A DNA stretch of 64,000 bases from JANQRZ01 sp965214485 (GCA_965214485.1 CBDCBW010000009.1:496001-560000), one strand, 5' to 3'. Counted from the stretch's first letter, positions 44,401 to 54,125 are shown. Numbers and translations: made by a program. Notes: generated from the letters alone by a model not told the origin.

Positions 44401-46821
44401 CTACGGGCTTAGCCGGGTCTCGACATCGACGACGTCAGCGCGGAGGTGGAGAGGCGGCGTCGGAAGGGCTTCCAAGTCTGCCCCCACGTCCCAGTCGAGC
44501 GCGACGGCTGGGTTGCCGCGCTCGGCCGCGTGCAGTAGGGCCAGCGTGATAGAGTGCGGGAGGTCGTCTTCTCTAGAGACCCGGTCGCCTACGAAAGCGG
44601 CAGCGGAGCGGCCCGCCCGGTCGCGGAGGGTCGCGTCGGCCTCGCCGCGCAGCAGCTCCCGAACGACGACAGCCGAAAGCTCGTCCGTCGCCCAGTCAGC
44701 CGCCCAGTCGGCCGCGACCATGAGCGGCGTCACGCCTGCGGAGTCCGGAGCGTTGGGATCGGCTCCGGCGTCGAGGAGGAGACGGACGGCGAGGGGGTTC
44801 GCCGCCGAGGCCGCGTAGGCGAGCGCCGTGCGCCCCCACGGGTCGCGGGCACCGGGGTCGGCTCCGGCATCGAGGAGGAGCTGCACGGCCACGGCGCTCC
44901 TGACGACGGGGATAGACTCCCTGACAGTAAGAGCCTGAGGGCCGCTGGCTGGACCGGGGTCTTCGCCCATCGCTAGCAAGAACGCCCGGTACGAGGGTGC
45001 GGTCTGCCGCGTCGCCTCCGCCCATAGAACCTCCACCTGTTCCCGGTCGTCGTACGCGACGGAGCTCCGGAACGCCTGCCCGAGATGGCGGCTGAGGTCG
45101 GCCGCGAAGGTGACCACGGGGTCTAGCGCAGACCCCGGCAAGGGCACGAAGGGCGCGCGGCTCCAGGCTGCCACCATGAGCGGCGTCCGGCCAAGCCGGT
45201 CGCGCTGGTCTACCTCGACCCCAGAGCGGTGCAGCAGAAGGCTTAAAACCCCAACCGCGTTGCTGAGCGCCGCATTGTGGGTGTAGGGCGCATGCTCATC
45301 GAAGCGGTCGACGGCGTCCGGGCGCGCTAACGAGCGGTACCCCTCTTCGAGAGTAGGGGGGGCTGCGGGCGCATACGAGGAGTAGGCAAGAACTCCTGCG
45401 TTCAGCGCGCGAGTAGCTCCCACTATGTTGTCACCTCGGACGGCCCGCGCGAGGGACTCACTTGGCCTGGGAGGCAGCTGCTCTGGCTCGGAGGAGGACG
45501 CTTCGCGAGGTGCTGAGCGAGACGAGGGTGATGCGCTAAAGGTCGGGATGTGAGGGGGAGCGAACAACAGCACCAGAAGCACCACCGTTCCGACCGCGAC
45601 TGTGAGAATGAGGTTTACTCTCGACCCTAGAGAGAGGCTGTTCCAGATTGTGACGAGGACCCCGAGCTGCGGAGGGCGTGAGACTGGCGGTGGCTCCGGA
45701 GGCGCGGCTGGCTTGGGCGGCGGCGCGGTAACGGGCTGGGATGTGGCCCACCGCGCCTCCAAGTCGCAGAACCCGCACGGCTCGTTCCCGAACCGGGCGT
45801 GGTTGGGATCGGCCTGGCACGGGTTCAGCCCGCCGGCGAGCAGGCCGCGAAGGTGGTCGCGCCACGCCGCGGCCGAGGGGCGCTCGTCCGGGCCCGCGAA
45901 CGCCCGGTCGAAGAGCTGCCGCGTCGCCCGGCCGAACGACTCGTGGAGCGACGACGGGGGCGGACTCAGCGCTCGGATGGGCGTCTGCCCGTAGGGGTAC
46001 AGCCCCGCTGCGACGCGGGCCCCGTTCGTCGTCGGCACGTCGGTGCCGGGAGCCGGGACGCCCTGGAACGGATGCAGCCCGCCGTTGAGCAGGCGGAATA
46101 CGATGACGGCCAGGGCGAAGCGGTCGGCGGCCTCGCAGAGCGCCTCGGGCCGCGCCTGTGCCCGCAGCGCCTCCGGCGCGATGTAGCCGTCGGTGTACTG
46201 GTGCGCCGGGAACCGCCCGCCGTCCGCCCCGGCGGTGCCCGGCACGGCAATGCTCATCCCGTCGCAGTCGAGCACGGCGACACGGCCCGACGCCCGGTAG
46301 ACGTGGACGTTGGCCGGCTTGAGGTCAACGATGTGGTGGCCCTGGGCGTGGAGCGCCGCGACGACGGCGGCGAGGTTGGCTGCTACGGCCACGCGGAAGC
46401 GGTACGCCTCGGGCAGGCCGCGCGCCCGGCGCGCCCTGCCCGAGAGCAGTTCCTCCAGAAGCGCCGCCTCCGAGAGGTCGACGCGCGGCATCAGAAACCC
46501 CGCCGGCAGGCCGTCCGGCGCGGCCTCGCGTTCGAGCAGCGCCAGGGGCCAGGCGAGTTGGACCTCGCGCCCCGCTTCCGCCGGCTCCTCAGCGAGGGCT
46601 CCGGCCGGCGGCGCGGCGAGCATGGCCTCGAGCTTGGCCCGGCGGCGCGGCTCGGCGGTGGGGTCGCGGTAGCGCTTGGCGACGAGGGTCGGGTGGCCCT
46701 CGACGGCGTGGATCGTGGCGTCGCCGCCCTCGGCCAGGGCCGCGCCGAGGCGGACCGGCTCGCGCCGACCGCCGGGCCAGCGCGCGGCGAGCGTCGTAGT
46801 CACGGGGGCGGCAGTGCTCAT
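44401..46821 (-). CDS. TerY-P triad protein kinase with ankyrin repeats
   Basis: The protein has 806 residues. An atypical Ser/Thr-kinase-like domain (about 15-290) shows Lys in VAKRY, the catalytic-loop-like HIVDLKPANV and DFG-equivalent DCDGM. A Cys-containing segment (CQADPNHARFGNEPCGFCDL), a Pro-rich linker and one membrane span (about 405-425) follow, then ankyrin repeats (GRTPLMVAAWS, GRTALAYAAS, GVTPLMVAADW). Its ATG overlaps the PP2C stop by 4 nt (ATGA). Kinase, PP2C and vWA protein together form the TerY-phosphorylation triad known from stress-response islands. The ankyrin tail is unusual to my knowledge. Confidence 0.82.
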   Translation of the reverse strand: MSTAAPVTTTLAARWPGGRREPVRLGAALAEGGDATIHAVEGHPTLVAKRYRDPTAEPRRRAKLEAMLAAPPAGALAEEPAEAGREVQLAWPLALLEREAAPDGLPAGFLMPRVDLSEAALLEELLSGRARRARGLPEAYRFRVAVAANLAAVVAALHAQGHHIVDLKPANVHVYRASGRVAVLDCDGMSIAVPGTAGADGGRFPAHQYTDGYIAPEALRAQARPEALCEAADRFALAVIVFRLLNGGLHPFQGVPAPGTDVPTTNGARVAAGLYPYGQTPIRALSPPPSSLHESFGRATRQLFDRAFAGPDERPSAAAWRDHLRGLLAGGLNPCQADPNHARFGNEPCGFCDLEARWATSQPVTAPPPKPAAPPEPPPVSRPPQLGVLVTIWNSLSLGSRVNLILTVAVGTVVLLVLLFAPPHIPTFSASPSSRSAPREASSSEPEQLPPRPSESLARAVRGDNIVGATRALNAGVLAYSSYAPAAPPTLEEGYRSLARPDAVDRFDEHAPYTHNAALSNAVGVLSLLLHRSGVEVDQRDRLGRTPLMVAAWSRAPFVPLPGSALDPVVTFAADLSRHLGQAFRSSVAYDDREQVEVLWAEATRQTAPSYRAFLLAMGEDPGPASGPQALTVRESIPVVRSAVAVQLLLDAGADPGARDPWGRTALAYAASAANPLAVRLLLDAGADPNAPDSAGVTPLMVAADWAADWATDELSAVVVRELLRGEADATLRDRAGRSAAAFVGDRVSREDDLPHSITLALLHAAERGNPAVALDWDVGADLEALPTPPLHLRADVVDVETRLSP

Positions 46822-47622
46822 CGGGCGTCCTCCAGACGCGCCCACACGACGGTCTTGTCGTCGTCGGTGACGCGGTGGGTGCGCTCGTGGGCGAGGGTCT
46901 CGCGCAGCGCCGCGCGCCCGGCCTCGGCGTCGGTGCCGTCGAGGAACGCCGAGACCGGGTCCCAGAAGCCGGCGAGGAGCGCCCCGCGCTCGGTCGCCAG
47001 GGCGGCGGCTCCGTCGCTGAGCAGCACAACCAGGTCAAAGGGCGGCGCGAAGGGCGTCAGCCGGAGGTGGCCCGTCCCAGTCGGCCTGGGTGAAGAAGTA
47101 CGTCTCGTTGGCGTAGGCCCCGTTCGACGGGGGCGAGACGGCAGCGGCCTCGCCCTCGGCGACCGCCGCGCCCAGGCCGTCGCCGACGTGGAGGAACAGG
47201 CCCCCGGCCGGCTGGGCCACGACGCCGACGAGCGTCGCGTGCGCGCGCTCGAAGGCAGGCAGCCCGTCCTCATCGGTCCCGCCCTCGGCCTCGGCCAGCG
47301 ACTGGGCTACGGCCCGGCGCGCGCGCTTGATGGCCTCGCGGGCAGCCTCCTCCCAGAACGCCTGGGCACGGGCCGGCGGACCCGCCGGGGCCGCCGCACA
47401 CGCCTCGGCAAGCGCCTCGGCCACGACCCCAGCCCCGACGCGGGCACCGAGCCCGCCGAGCGTCGCCGAGCCCGCCCCGTCGCACACCGCCGCCACCAAC
47501 CACTCGCCCTCGGCGGTGGCGGCGTAGGCATCCTGGAGCGGCGTCCCCTCGCGCTCGTGCCCGGCCCCGCGCACCGCGGCCCCGACGACTTTCCACCGCG
47601 CTGGGCGCTCGGGCGCGCTCAC
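46818..47622 (-). CDS. PP2C-family protein phosphatase of the triad (frameshifted)
   Basis: From GTG 47622, the frame reads through REGTPLQDAYAA and VAAVCDGAGSATLGGLGARV to FFTQADWDG near 47068. It then shifts by one base into HLRLTPFAPPFDLVVLLSDG and TDDDKTVVWARLED. Removing one base gives an intact 267-residue PP2C with metal-binding Asp in QDA, CDGAG, LSDG and DDDKT. It would dephosphorylate partners of the triad. It overlaps terY (GTGA) and the kinase gene (ATGA). The disruption may be a sequencing indel. Confidence 0.8.
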
Positions 47623-48279
47623 GGCTCGACCTGCTCCCACGACGTGGCCGGGATCTGGACTGCCTCGCCGGGGGCCGACTGCGACACGGCCGTCATGCTC
47701 CGGCTCAGCCACACGAACAGGTCGCTGAACTGGAGCCCGTCGAGCCGCTTCGGCGGGTTGACCGAGAAACCGCCCGAGCGCGTCGAGGTCGGCCCCGCGT
47801 GTGCCGATGGGGAACACCACGCAGCGTTTGGCTAGCTCGGCCTGCCGGCACCGCTCGGCGACCCGCTGCCAGCCCGGATCGTTCGGCACCCCGTCGCTGA
47901 CGAGGAGGATCCACGGGCGCGTCGACGAGATGCCGTGGGCGTCGTAGAGGTCCTTCTGCGCCTCGACCTTGTCGAGCGCCAGCGCCATCGCCGCGCCGAG
48001 CGGCGTCGAGCCGTCGGCTCTAAGGTGGGGCGGGTCGAAGTCGATCGCGTCGCACCAGTCGACGAGCACCTCGGCTCGGGCTGCGCCGCCGGCGGTGATG
48101 ACGAGGACCTGGACGCGGAGGGCCGTCAGCGGGTTGCCTTTGAGCTGCGCCTCGAGTGTGTGGAGGCCGGCCAGGAGCTGCGCGATGGGGTCTCCGAGCA
48201 TCGACGCCGAGGTGTCGAGGACGAGGACGCACGGGGTGCGCTGGCTCGCGTTGTCGCTGAAGTGAACGTCGGGGATCAT
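47619..48279 (-). CDS. TerY-like von Willebrand factor A protein (frameshifted)
   Basis: The start MIPDVHFSDNASQRTPCVLV leads into the MIDAS motif LDTSASM. DGSTPLGAAM and LLVSDGVPND follow, all characteristic of TerY-type vWA domains. At about 47767 one extra base in an A-run shifts the frame. Without it the gene continues RFSVNPPKRLDGLQFSDLFV to QIPATSWEQVEP and stops at 47619, giving 219 residues. It is the first gene of the triad, and its ATG is directly preceded by three GAGGACA heptamers. Confidence 0.85.
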
Positions 48280-48300
48280 GAGGACAGAGGACAGAGGACA
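48280..48300. repeat. Three GAGGACA heptamers abutting the terY start
   Basis: Three exact copies (48280-48286, 48287-48293, 48294-48300) lie immediately upstream of the minus-strand ATG. Related pyrimidine-rich sequence containing TGTCCTCTG lies at 48705-48750, on the other side of the four-helix-bundle gene and in inverted orientation. Confidence 0.85.
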
Positions 48301-48302
48301 GG

Positions 48303-48320
48303 AAAAGCTGGGAAAGTTAC
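48303..48320 (-). promoter_or_regulatory. Promoter-like motif upstream of the TerY triad
   Basis: The minus strand reads GTAACTTTCCCAGCTTTT, matching the shared 16-mer motif with a TAACTTTC -7-type box. It overlaps the stop codon of the four-helix-bundle gene and lies about 24 nt before the terY ATG. Confidence 0.45.
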
Positions 48321-48700
48321 TGAACAGGGCACCAATTCTTGGCGTCTCGCATCATGGCACCGAGCATCTGTCCGATGGTGCGGCTTTGCTCTTTGAGGTC
48401 AGCCAGCGCCTCGTCCGTCAAATACTGGCAGGACCAAGCGGTTTGCAGCCAGTGTTCGGTCTCGGCGAGCTCGGCGTCGGCGTCGGAGAGCTTGCTGGGG
48501 AAGTGGGCGGCGTAGCGCCGCTTCTGCCACGCGTCAGCGATGTTGGCACCCACGGATCGGGACGAGCGGCGGACCTGATCCGTCAGGGCGTAGCGCTCCC
48601 CTTTGGGGAAGGCCTGGGTCCTCTCGAAGATGGACTGTTGAAGACCGAACGCAGCACGATACACCTTTAGCTCTGCAAAATGGCGGAGGGTCTTATTCAT
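48317..48700 (-). CDS. Four-helix-bundle protein (S23/bIVP family)
   Basis: The protein has 127 residues with family hallmarks: ELKVYRAAFGLQQSIFERT, FPKGERYALTDQVRRSSRSV, SVGANIADAW and a C-terminal pair of helices with EAETEHWLQTA-like sequence. These proteins were first seen as intervening-sequence ORFs in 23S rRNA, and their function is unclear. The gene is bracketed by purine-rich and pyrimidine-rich arms in inverted orientation. Its ATG overlaps the stop of the DUF2851 frame upstream (ATGA), which suggests the unit inserted at the 3' end of that gene. Confidence 0.88.
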   Translation of the reverse strand: MNKTLRHFAELKVYRAAFGLQQSIFERTQAFPKGERYALTDQVRRSSRSVGANIADAWQKRRYAAHFPSKLSDADAELAETEHWLQTAWSCQYLTDEALADLKEQSRTIGQMLGAMMRDAKNWCPVQ

Positions 48701-50167
48701 ACTGCGCTCCCTCTGTCTTCCCTCTGCTGTCCTCTGCCTTCCGTCCTCGGTCTGCCGGACACCGCCCACTCCCCGACCGGGCACGTCAGGCAGCGGCCCT
48801 CGGCGCAGCGGGTGCGGTAGAGCTGGTGCAGCCCCTGCGCCTCGAGCGCGTTCTCGGGCACGGTCCCGAGGCGCTCGTAGCGGCGCGTAACCTCGTCGCT
48901 GGCAGCGGGAAGCCGGCGGTAGAGCTCGACGATGCGCGCTTCGAGCGGGGTGTCGCCGGCCTGCTCGGCCCAGAGCAGAAGCAGCGGGAGGACCGCGTTG
49001 AGGAGGACCGCCTCGGCGCGGGCGCGCCCGAGGCCGGCGGGCATCGGCTTGCACGGGCGGTCGAGCCGGACGTGCGTCGTCCAGAACGCCGAGGGCGCGG
49101 TGTCGGTCAGCATCCGGCGGAGAGCGGCGAGCGACTTCTCGGACCGGGCCGCGCCGACGAGGCGGGCGACGGGGGTCGCGGTGGAGGAGGCCGCCGGGCG
49201 CGCCGAGCGCGGCGGCCTGCGCGATGCGCCGCGCCGGAAGGCTCGGCGCGCGGCCCGCCCGCGTCCACGCCGTCGGGTGCATCGGGCGGACCGGCTCGGG
49301 CGGCAGCTAGAAGCTCGAAGCGATCGCGGAGGCCGGCCACGTAGGCTCTCGTCTCCCGGTCCTCGACGCCGGGAGGCGGGCAGCAGGCCGGACGCTCCGA
49401 AGAGCAGCGCCTCGACGTCGCGGAGGCCGGGCAGGGCGCGGGACGCGGCGCAGCGGGACGCGGCGCGCGAGGCGCTCTAGCGGCTCGGCGTTTTTGGCGT
49501 AGCCCAGGGCGCGGAGCGTCCGCTCCCAGAGGAGCTGGTCGAGGTCGGGCGTCGTCAGAAAGTCGTCGCCCAGGGCGTCGCGCCGGGCGGCGAGGCGTTC
49601 GCGGCCACCCGTGCGGACCAGGTCGCGGCGCAGCGCCTCCGGCGCGTCGGGCCAGTGCGCGGCGCAGGGGAGGCCGAGCGCGGGCGCGGCGTAGAAGCGG
49701 TGGAGCAGCGCGCGCAGCGAGTCCTGCAGGTGCGGGTAGAGGACGACCTCGGGGAGCACCGTCCCGTCGCTGCGGCGGAGGCGGCCCGTGTGGCGGTCCG
49801 GCACGAGCGTGACGTGGAGCACCACGCGGTCGTAGCGCGGGTCCGCGTCGTGCCGGTGCTCGACCCACTCGCCCGAGGTGCGGTGAACCTCGACGTCGCC
49901 CGACCACGCGAGGGTGCCGACGTGCAGCCGCGCGCCGGTGAAGTCCGGCCCCGCGTCGGCGTTGAGCGCGCCGGGGTGCCAGACCTCGACGGGCGCGCCC
50001 TCGGAGGTGCGGAGGTCGGCGTGGCGGAAGCGGAGGTGCTGCCAGATGTCCTGAATGACGACCTCGGGAACGTGGTGCACGCGCGCGTCGGGCTCGTGGA
50101 GCGTGACGCGCAGGGCGTCCGAGGCGTCGTGGTACGTGACGGGCGGCGGTTCGAGGACGGCAGGCAT
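48697..50167 (-). CDS. DUF2851-family protein (several frameshifts)
   Basis: The first ~230 residues from ATG 50167 (PEVVIQDIWQHLRF, WHPGALNADAGPDFTGARL, WSGDVEVHRTSGEWVEHRHD) are typical DUF2851. Further family sequence then appears in other frames: VEDRETRAYVAGLRDRFELL, FPxRRIAQ-like PARRIAQAAALGAPGG, and the C-terminal QGLHQLYRTRCAEGRCLTCP. At least three single-base shifts separate these parts. The end (RPRTEGRGQQREDRGSAV) is coded by a pyrimidine-rich repeat arm rather than family sequence. DUF2851 function is unknown. Confidence 0.75.
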
Positions 50168-50242
50168 GGCGGGCGTCGGCAGGTGGGCGTCGCCTCTTTA
50201 GACGCGCCGTGCCCGCCTGCATAACCTCACCGGGGCATAACC

Positions 50243-51052
50243 TCACCGGGGATCGCCGAGCGCGTCGCGCAGGGCCTCGGCGGCGCGCCGAGCCGCCTCG
50301 GCAAAGTCGTCGCCGTCGGAGGCGTAGAGGATGCCGCGGCTGCTGTTGACGAGGAGGGGGCCGGAGCCCGCCGCCTCGACGACCGCCGCCGCGTCCCCGC
50401 CCTGCGCGCCGACGCCGGGGACGAGGAACGGCACCTCGGGATACGCCGCCCGCAGCTCGCTCAGGAGGGCCGGCCGCGTCGCCCCGACGACGAAGCCGGC
50501 CTCGCCCGGACAGCCCTCGGCGGCCCCGACCGCGAGCCGCGCCGTGTGCCGCCACACCGGCTCGCCGCCCGCCGTCAAATCCTGCAGCTCCGCCCCGCTC
50601 GGGTTCGACGTGGCGACGAGGACGAAGGCGCACCGGCCCTCGGCCTCCAGGAACGGCGTGATGGACTCGCTGCCCATGTACGGCGAGACGGTCACGGCGT
50701 CGGCCTCCACGCTTTCGTAGAACGCGCCGGCGTACTTCCGCGCCGTGTTGCCGATGTCGCCCCGCTTCGCATCGGCGATCACGAGCCGGCCGTCGGGCAC
50801 GGCGGCGACCGTCTCCTCGAAGACGCGCCACCCGTCGGCACCGAGGGCTTCGTAGAACGCGAGGTTCGGCTTGTAGGCGCACGCCGCCGCCGCCGTCGCG
50901 CCGATGACGGCGCGGTTGAACGCGAGGACGGCCTCGGCCACGGGCCGGCCGCGGAACGGGCGCGGCAGCCGCGCCGGGTCGGGGTCGAGGCCGACGCAGA
51001 CGCGGGAGCGCGTGGCGGCTTGGGCGGTCCGGAGGCGGTCGGTGAAGGACAA
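50243..51052 (-). CDS. pyrF: Orotidine 5'-phosphate decarboxylase
   Basis: The protein has 269 residues of the type 2 (PyrF/UMPS-like) family. It shows SRVCVGLDPDPARLP, the catalytic D-K-R-D set in VIADAKRGDIGNTA, MGSESITPF, VATSNPSGAE and VPGVGAQGGD. It makes UMP from OMP. I chose TTG 51052, which is preceded by a promoter-like motif. The frame also reads back to an ATG at 51127 beside the insertion sequence, but that would start upstream of the motif. It is intact in a region rich in frameshifts. Confidence 0.92.
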   Translation of the reverse strand: MSFTDRLRTAQAATRSRVCVGLDPDPARLPRPFRGRPVAEAVLAFNRAVIGATAAAACAYKPNLAFYEALGADGWRVFEETVAAVPDGRLVIADAKRGDIGNTARKYAGAFYESVEADAVTVSPYMGSESITPFLEAEGRCAFVLVATSNPSGAELQDLTAGGEPVWRHTARLAVGAAEGCPGEAGFVVGATRPALLSELRAAYPEVPFLVPGVGAQGGDAAAVVEAAGSGPLLVNSSRGILYASDGDDFAEAARRAAEALRDALGDPR

Positions 51053-51070
51053 AGGGCGTGAGGGGAGGGC

Positions 51071-51091
51071 GTAAAAACCGAGAAAGGTAAA
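51071..51091 (-). promoter_or_regulatory. Promoter-like motif upstream of pyrF
   Basis: The minus strand reads TTTACCTTTCTCGGTTTTTAC, matching the shared motif TAACTTTGTCGGTTTT. It is followed by a C-rich leader and the TTG start. Confidence 0.45.
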
Positions 51092-51130
51092 CCCTGCCGC
51101 TCCGCTCGAGCCATCGTCTCTGCCCATTGA

Positions 51131-51985
51131 GAGGCTGACTATGAACGTGGGGCCAAGCGGTTGAGCAGGAGCCGCGTCAGCGCGAGGTAGATGAACGCCT
51201 CGACCGTCCGCGCGAGACGCTCGAAGTCGAGCACCAGCCGGCGGTACCGCTTCAGCCAGGCGAACGTCCGCTCGACGACCCACCGGCGCGGGATCGGCGC
51301 GAACGGCCCCTTCTGCTGGCTCACGACTTCGAAGTCGATCTCCTTCTCGGCGGCGTGGTCGGCGAGCGGGCCGCTCACATAGGCCCCGTCGGCCCACAGC
51401 TTCTTCAGCCGCGGGCTCCGCTCGGCCGCCGCGTCGATGAGGTCGTAGGCCGCTGCCTTGTCGTTGGCTGAGGCGACGGTGACCCTGACCGAGATCGGGA
51501 GCCCCTCGGTGTCGACGCACAGGTGCTGCTTGCGACCGACGACTTTCTTGTTCGGGTCCTTCCCCCGCTCGGCGGCCTCGGGCGCAGCCTGGACGCTCCG
51601 GCTGTCGACGGACCCGGCCGACGGGGTCCTCGTCGCGCCCGTTCTCCCGACGCCACCGGCGGTGGAGCGCCTCGTAGACCGAGGCGAGGGTGCCGTCGTC
51701 GCGCCACCGCTCGAAATAGGCGTAGACCGTCTTGTGGTTGGGGAAGTCGCGCGGGAGGTCGCGCCATGTGCAGGCGTTCTTGGCTTGGTAGAAGATGGCG
51801 TCAAGGACGCGGCGGCGGTCGACGGTCGGTCGGCGACCGCGCGGGCGGGGCGGGGGCAGCAGCGGGGCGACGATGGCCCACTGGGCGTCGGTGAGGTCTG
51901 TCGAGTACGGCCTGTGTGCCATGCGTGCGATCGGTCGAGGGGGACGGGCTCAACGTCCCATCACACTCCATTCGTAGTCAGCCTC
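51131..51985 (-). mobile_element. IS5-family insertion sequence (IS427-like), 855 bp
   Basis: The ends GAGGCTGACTATGAA (51131-51145) and TTCGTAGTCAGCCTC (51971-51985) are inverted repeats with one mismatch. TGA is directly repeated on both sides (51128-51130, 51986-51988), fitting the 3-bp target duplication of this group. It carries one transposase in two overlapping frames. The transposase stop lies inside the left inverted repeat. Confidence 0.9.
51139..51922 (-). CDS. IS5-family transposase in two frames
   Basis: OrfA starts MAHRPYSTDLTDAQWAIVAP (51922) with RRVLDAIFYQAKNACTWRDL and HKTVYAYFERWRDDGT. Near 51615, at a GACCCC sequence, the reading moves +1 into OrfB: SAGSVDSRSVQA, then HLCVDTEGLP, LWADGAYVSG and the Y(2)R(3)E(6)K-type motif RRWVVERTFAWLKRYRRL. 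These give the DDE residues. Programmed frameshifting is common in this group; a sequence indel is the alternative. Confidence 0.88.
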
Positions 51986-51987
51986 TG

Positions 51988-52190
51988 AGAGCCTGTTTAT
52001 GAAGAGTACTAGCGGGCTGCAAACGGCTGCGAACGACGCGCTCGGCGTGGCGCTGCATCGCCGAGCCTACGGGCTCGCCTGGTGGGGTCGCTGCGCTCCC
52101 CGATCCTGCGGATTCGCGCGCCTTGAGCGCGCCCTTCTCGCTCGTCTTCGCCTTCGCTCTACCTCCTTAAACCAGGCTCTGCTACCAAGT
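51988..52190. repeat. MITE-like segment next to the insertion sequence
   Basis: AGAGCCTGTTTATGAAG (from 51988) and, inverted, AGAGCCTGGTTTAAGGAG (near 52165-52182) form imperfect terminal repeats around about 160 bp of non-coding sequence. A similar end occurs at about 34293. The insertion sequence lies immediately at its left end. There is no gene between 51986 and 52302. Confidence 0.35.
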
Positions 52191-52302
52191 CCGGCTGAAG
52201 GGCATCAGGTCGAACGGGCCCTCCAATCACCTCTCTTATGCCGTGGGGAGGGGCGGGGAGAGGCCGCCTAAGCAGTCACGCACGGAGCAAACGGATGGGG
52301 TA

Positions 52303-53369
52303 TCACCCCACCACACGGTCCTTCCACCGGACGGTCCCGCGCCAGTGGCCGAGCGCCGAGTCGAACGGGAGGAGGCCGCCGAGGAGGAGCGAGAGCGGCG
52401 CGGCAAGCGGAATCCACAGCGGGAAGCGCCCCCACGCGTCCGTTCCGGCCTTGAGCAGGTAGAGCGACACCAGGAACCACGGCGAGACGAACGGCGGCAG
52501 CACGAAGGCCGACCAGAAGACGGCCTGCGCCACCGCGAAGCGGAGCGGCGTGCCGCCTTGCAGCAGGTAGGCGTTCTTGCGGAACCCGGCCCACGCCTCG
52601 GGGAGGCTCCGGTACATCCACACCTCCAGGTCGTCGCGGAGGTCGCGCAGCGCGAGGCGCATCCCCCTCGCCTTCAGGAAGCGCCCGATCTTCACGTCTT
52701 CGAGCACCTCGCCCGGCATCGCCGCGTGCGGCTCGTGGCGGTGGTAGGCCGCGGCCCCGATCAGCCAGCACTGCCCGTTGAGCGAGCCCAGCGCGGTGGA
52801 GCGCGCGCGCGGGATCAGCGCCAGGGGCAACGCCGTCAGGATGGCGAACGGGACGAGGCTCGTCAGGAGCAGCCCGCCGCCGCGCAGCCGGGGCAGTCCG
52901 CTGACGGCGGCCCCCGCCTCGCCCGCCCGCGCCTCGACCGCCGCCCACCGCTCGACGAGCCGCCGGAGCGCCCCGGGGTCCCTCAGCTCCGCGTCGGCGT
53001 CGAGGAAGAGGTAGACCTCGCCCGTCGCCTCGCGCGTGGGCTTGGTAGAGCGCGTGGACCTTCCCGACCCACCCCGGCGGCGGGCCCTCGCCCCGGAGGC
53101 CCCGGACCCCGGCCTCGGCGGCCACCGCCCCCGTCTCGTCCTCCGACCCGTCGTCGTAGACGATCACGTCGAAGGCGGGGTAGTCCTGCGCGCCGAGCGT
53201 CGGGAGCAGGCGGCGGAGGTTCACGGCCTCGTTCCGCGCCGGGATCAGCACCGACACCGCCGGCAGCGGCGTCGGGGTCGCGCGGGCGTGCCTCGTCCGC
53301 CGCAGGTAGACCCAGGTTCGCCGCGAGGATGCTCAGGAAGAGCGCGTGGAGGCCGGCGAGGAGGAGCAT
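52303..53369 (-). CDS. Family 2 glycosyltransferase of the carotenoid cluster (frameshifted)
   Basis: A hydrophobic start (MLLLAGLHALFLSILAANLG) is in one frame. A second frame gives AVSVLIPARNEAVNLRRLL and YDDGSEDETG (the DDGS nucleotide-sugar motif), and a third gives GEVLEDVKIGRFLKARGMRL with C-terminal membrane spans. Shifts lie near 53280 and 53040. The layout matches CruC/CrtQ-type carotenoid glycosyltransferases, which attach sugar to a hydroxylated carotenoid. It is the last gene of the minus-strand carotenoid run. Confidence 0.75.
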
Positions 53370-53473
53370 GTCCGGGGGGAGGTGAGGGAGCGTGGGGAAG
53401 GCGGAGGGTGGGCGCAGCGTGCCCCCGGAGCACGGCGCTGAAGGTACGCTCAGCCCCCGCCACGGCGAGCCGG

Positions 53474-54125
53474 CTACGGCGGGTCGAGGAGGAACTGCCG
53501 GAACAGGGGCGGCGGGTTCTGCGCGAGCAGGCGGTCGCGCACCCGGTCCGTGTGGGGCCGGCCGAGCGTGCGCAGCGTGTACCACACCCAGACCTCGGGC
53601 TCGAACGGCGAGAGGCCGGGCACCGGGCGCGTCCGCAGCACCCGGCGCAGCCGCTCGAACATCGTGAGGGCGGCCTCCGGGCTTCGGCCAAAGATGCCGG
53701 GCCGGTAGAGCAGCGACTGCCCGGCGACGAGCAGGACGTACGGCTCGTCTGGGTCGAGGGCGCGGGCGCGGTCGAGGAGCGCGTCCGAGCGGATCCCGTA
53801 GAACGGCAGCTTCCACGGCGGGGCCTCGCCGGCGCGGTAGGCCCAGAGCGCAGACAGGAGCGCAAGGTCGCGGGCGGTGCGGCAGTCCGCCTCGTCCGGG
53901 AGGTCGTCGAGGTAGCGCGCGTCGAGGGTGAGCGGGTAGAGGCGGTAGCGGTAGAGCAACTCGTCGCTCAGGCTTTGGGCGGCCCGCGCGTGGAGGCGGA
54001 CGAGGCCCGCGCTGTCGTTGTGCGCGTACAGGCTCGCCAGGCTGTCGGGCGGGCCGTCGGGCAGGCCGTCAGGCGGGGCCGTCGGAGAGAGGCAGGGCCA
54101 GCAGCAGCGTTAGCACGAGGGACAT
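53474..54125 (-). CDS. TPR-like periplasmic protein, unknown (frameshifted)
   Basis: A signal-peptide-like start (MSLVLTLLLALPLS) meets a stop after 18 codons. A one-base shift near 54070 opens a frame of about 200 residues: SLASLYAHNDSAGLVRLHAR, ELLYRYRLYPLTLDARYLDD, LDRARALDPDEPYVLLVAGQ and SPEAALTMFERLRRVL. The helical, TPR-like repeats suggest a scaffold. I do not recognise a named family. It has its own promoter-like motif at 54149 and sits between two carotenoid-modifying genes. Confidence 0.65.

Noticed and set aside
51053..51127. pyrF starting at the ATG beside the insertion sequence
   Set aside because: It would begin upstream of the promoter-like motif and add 25 residues unlike the family N-terminus.
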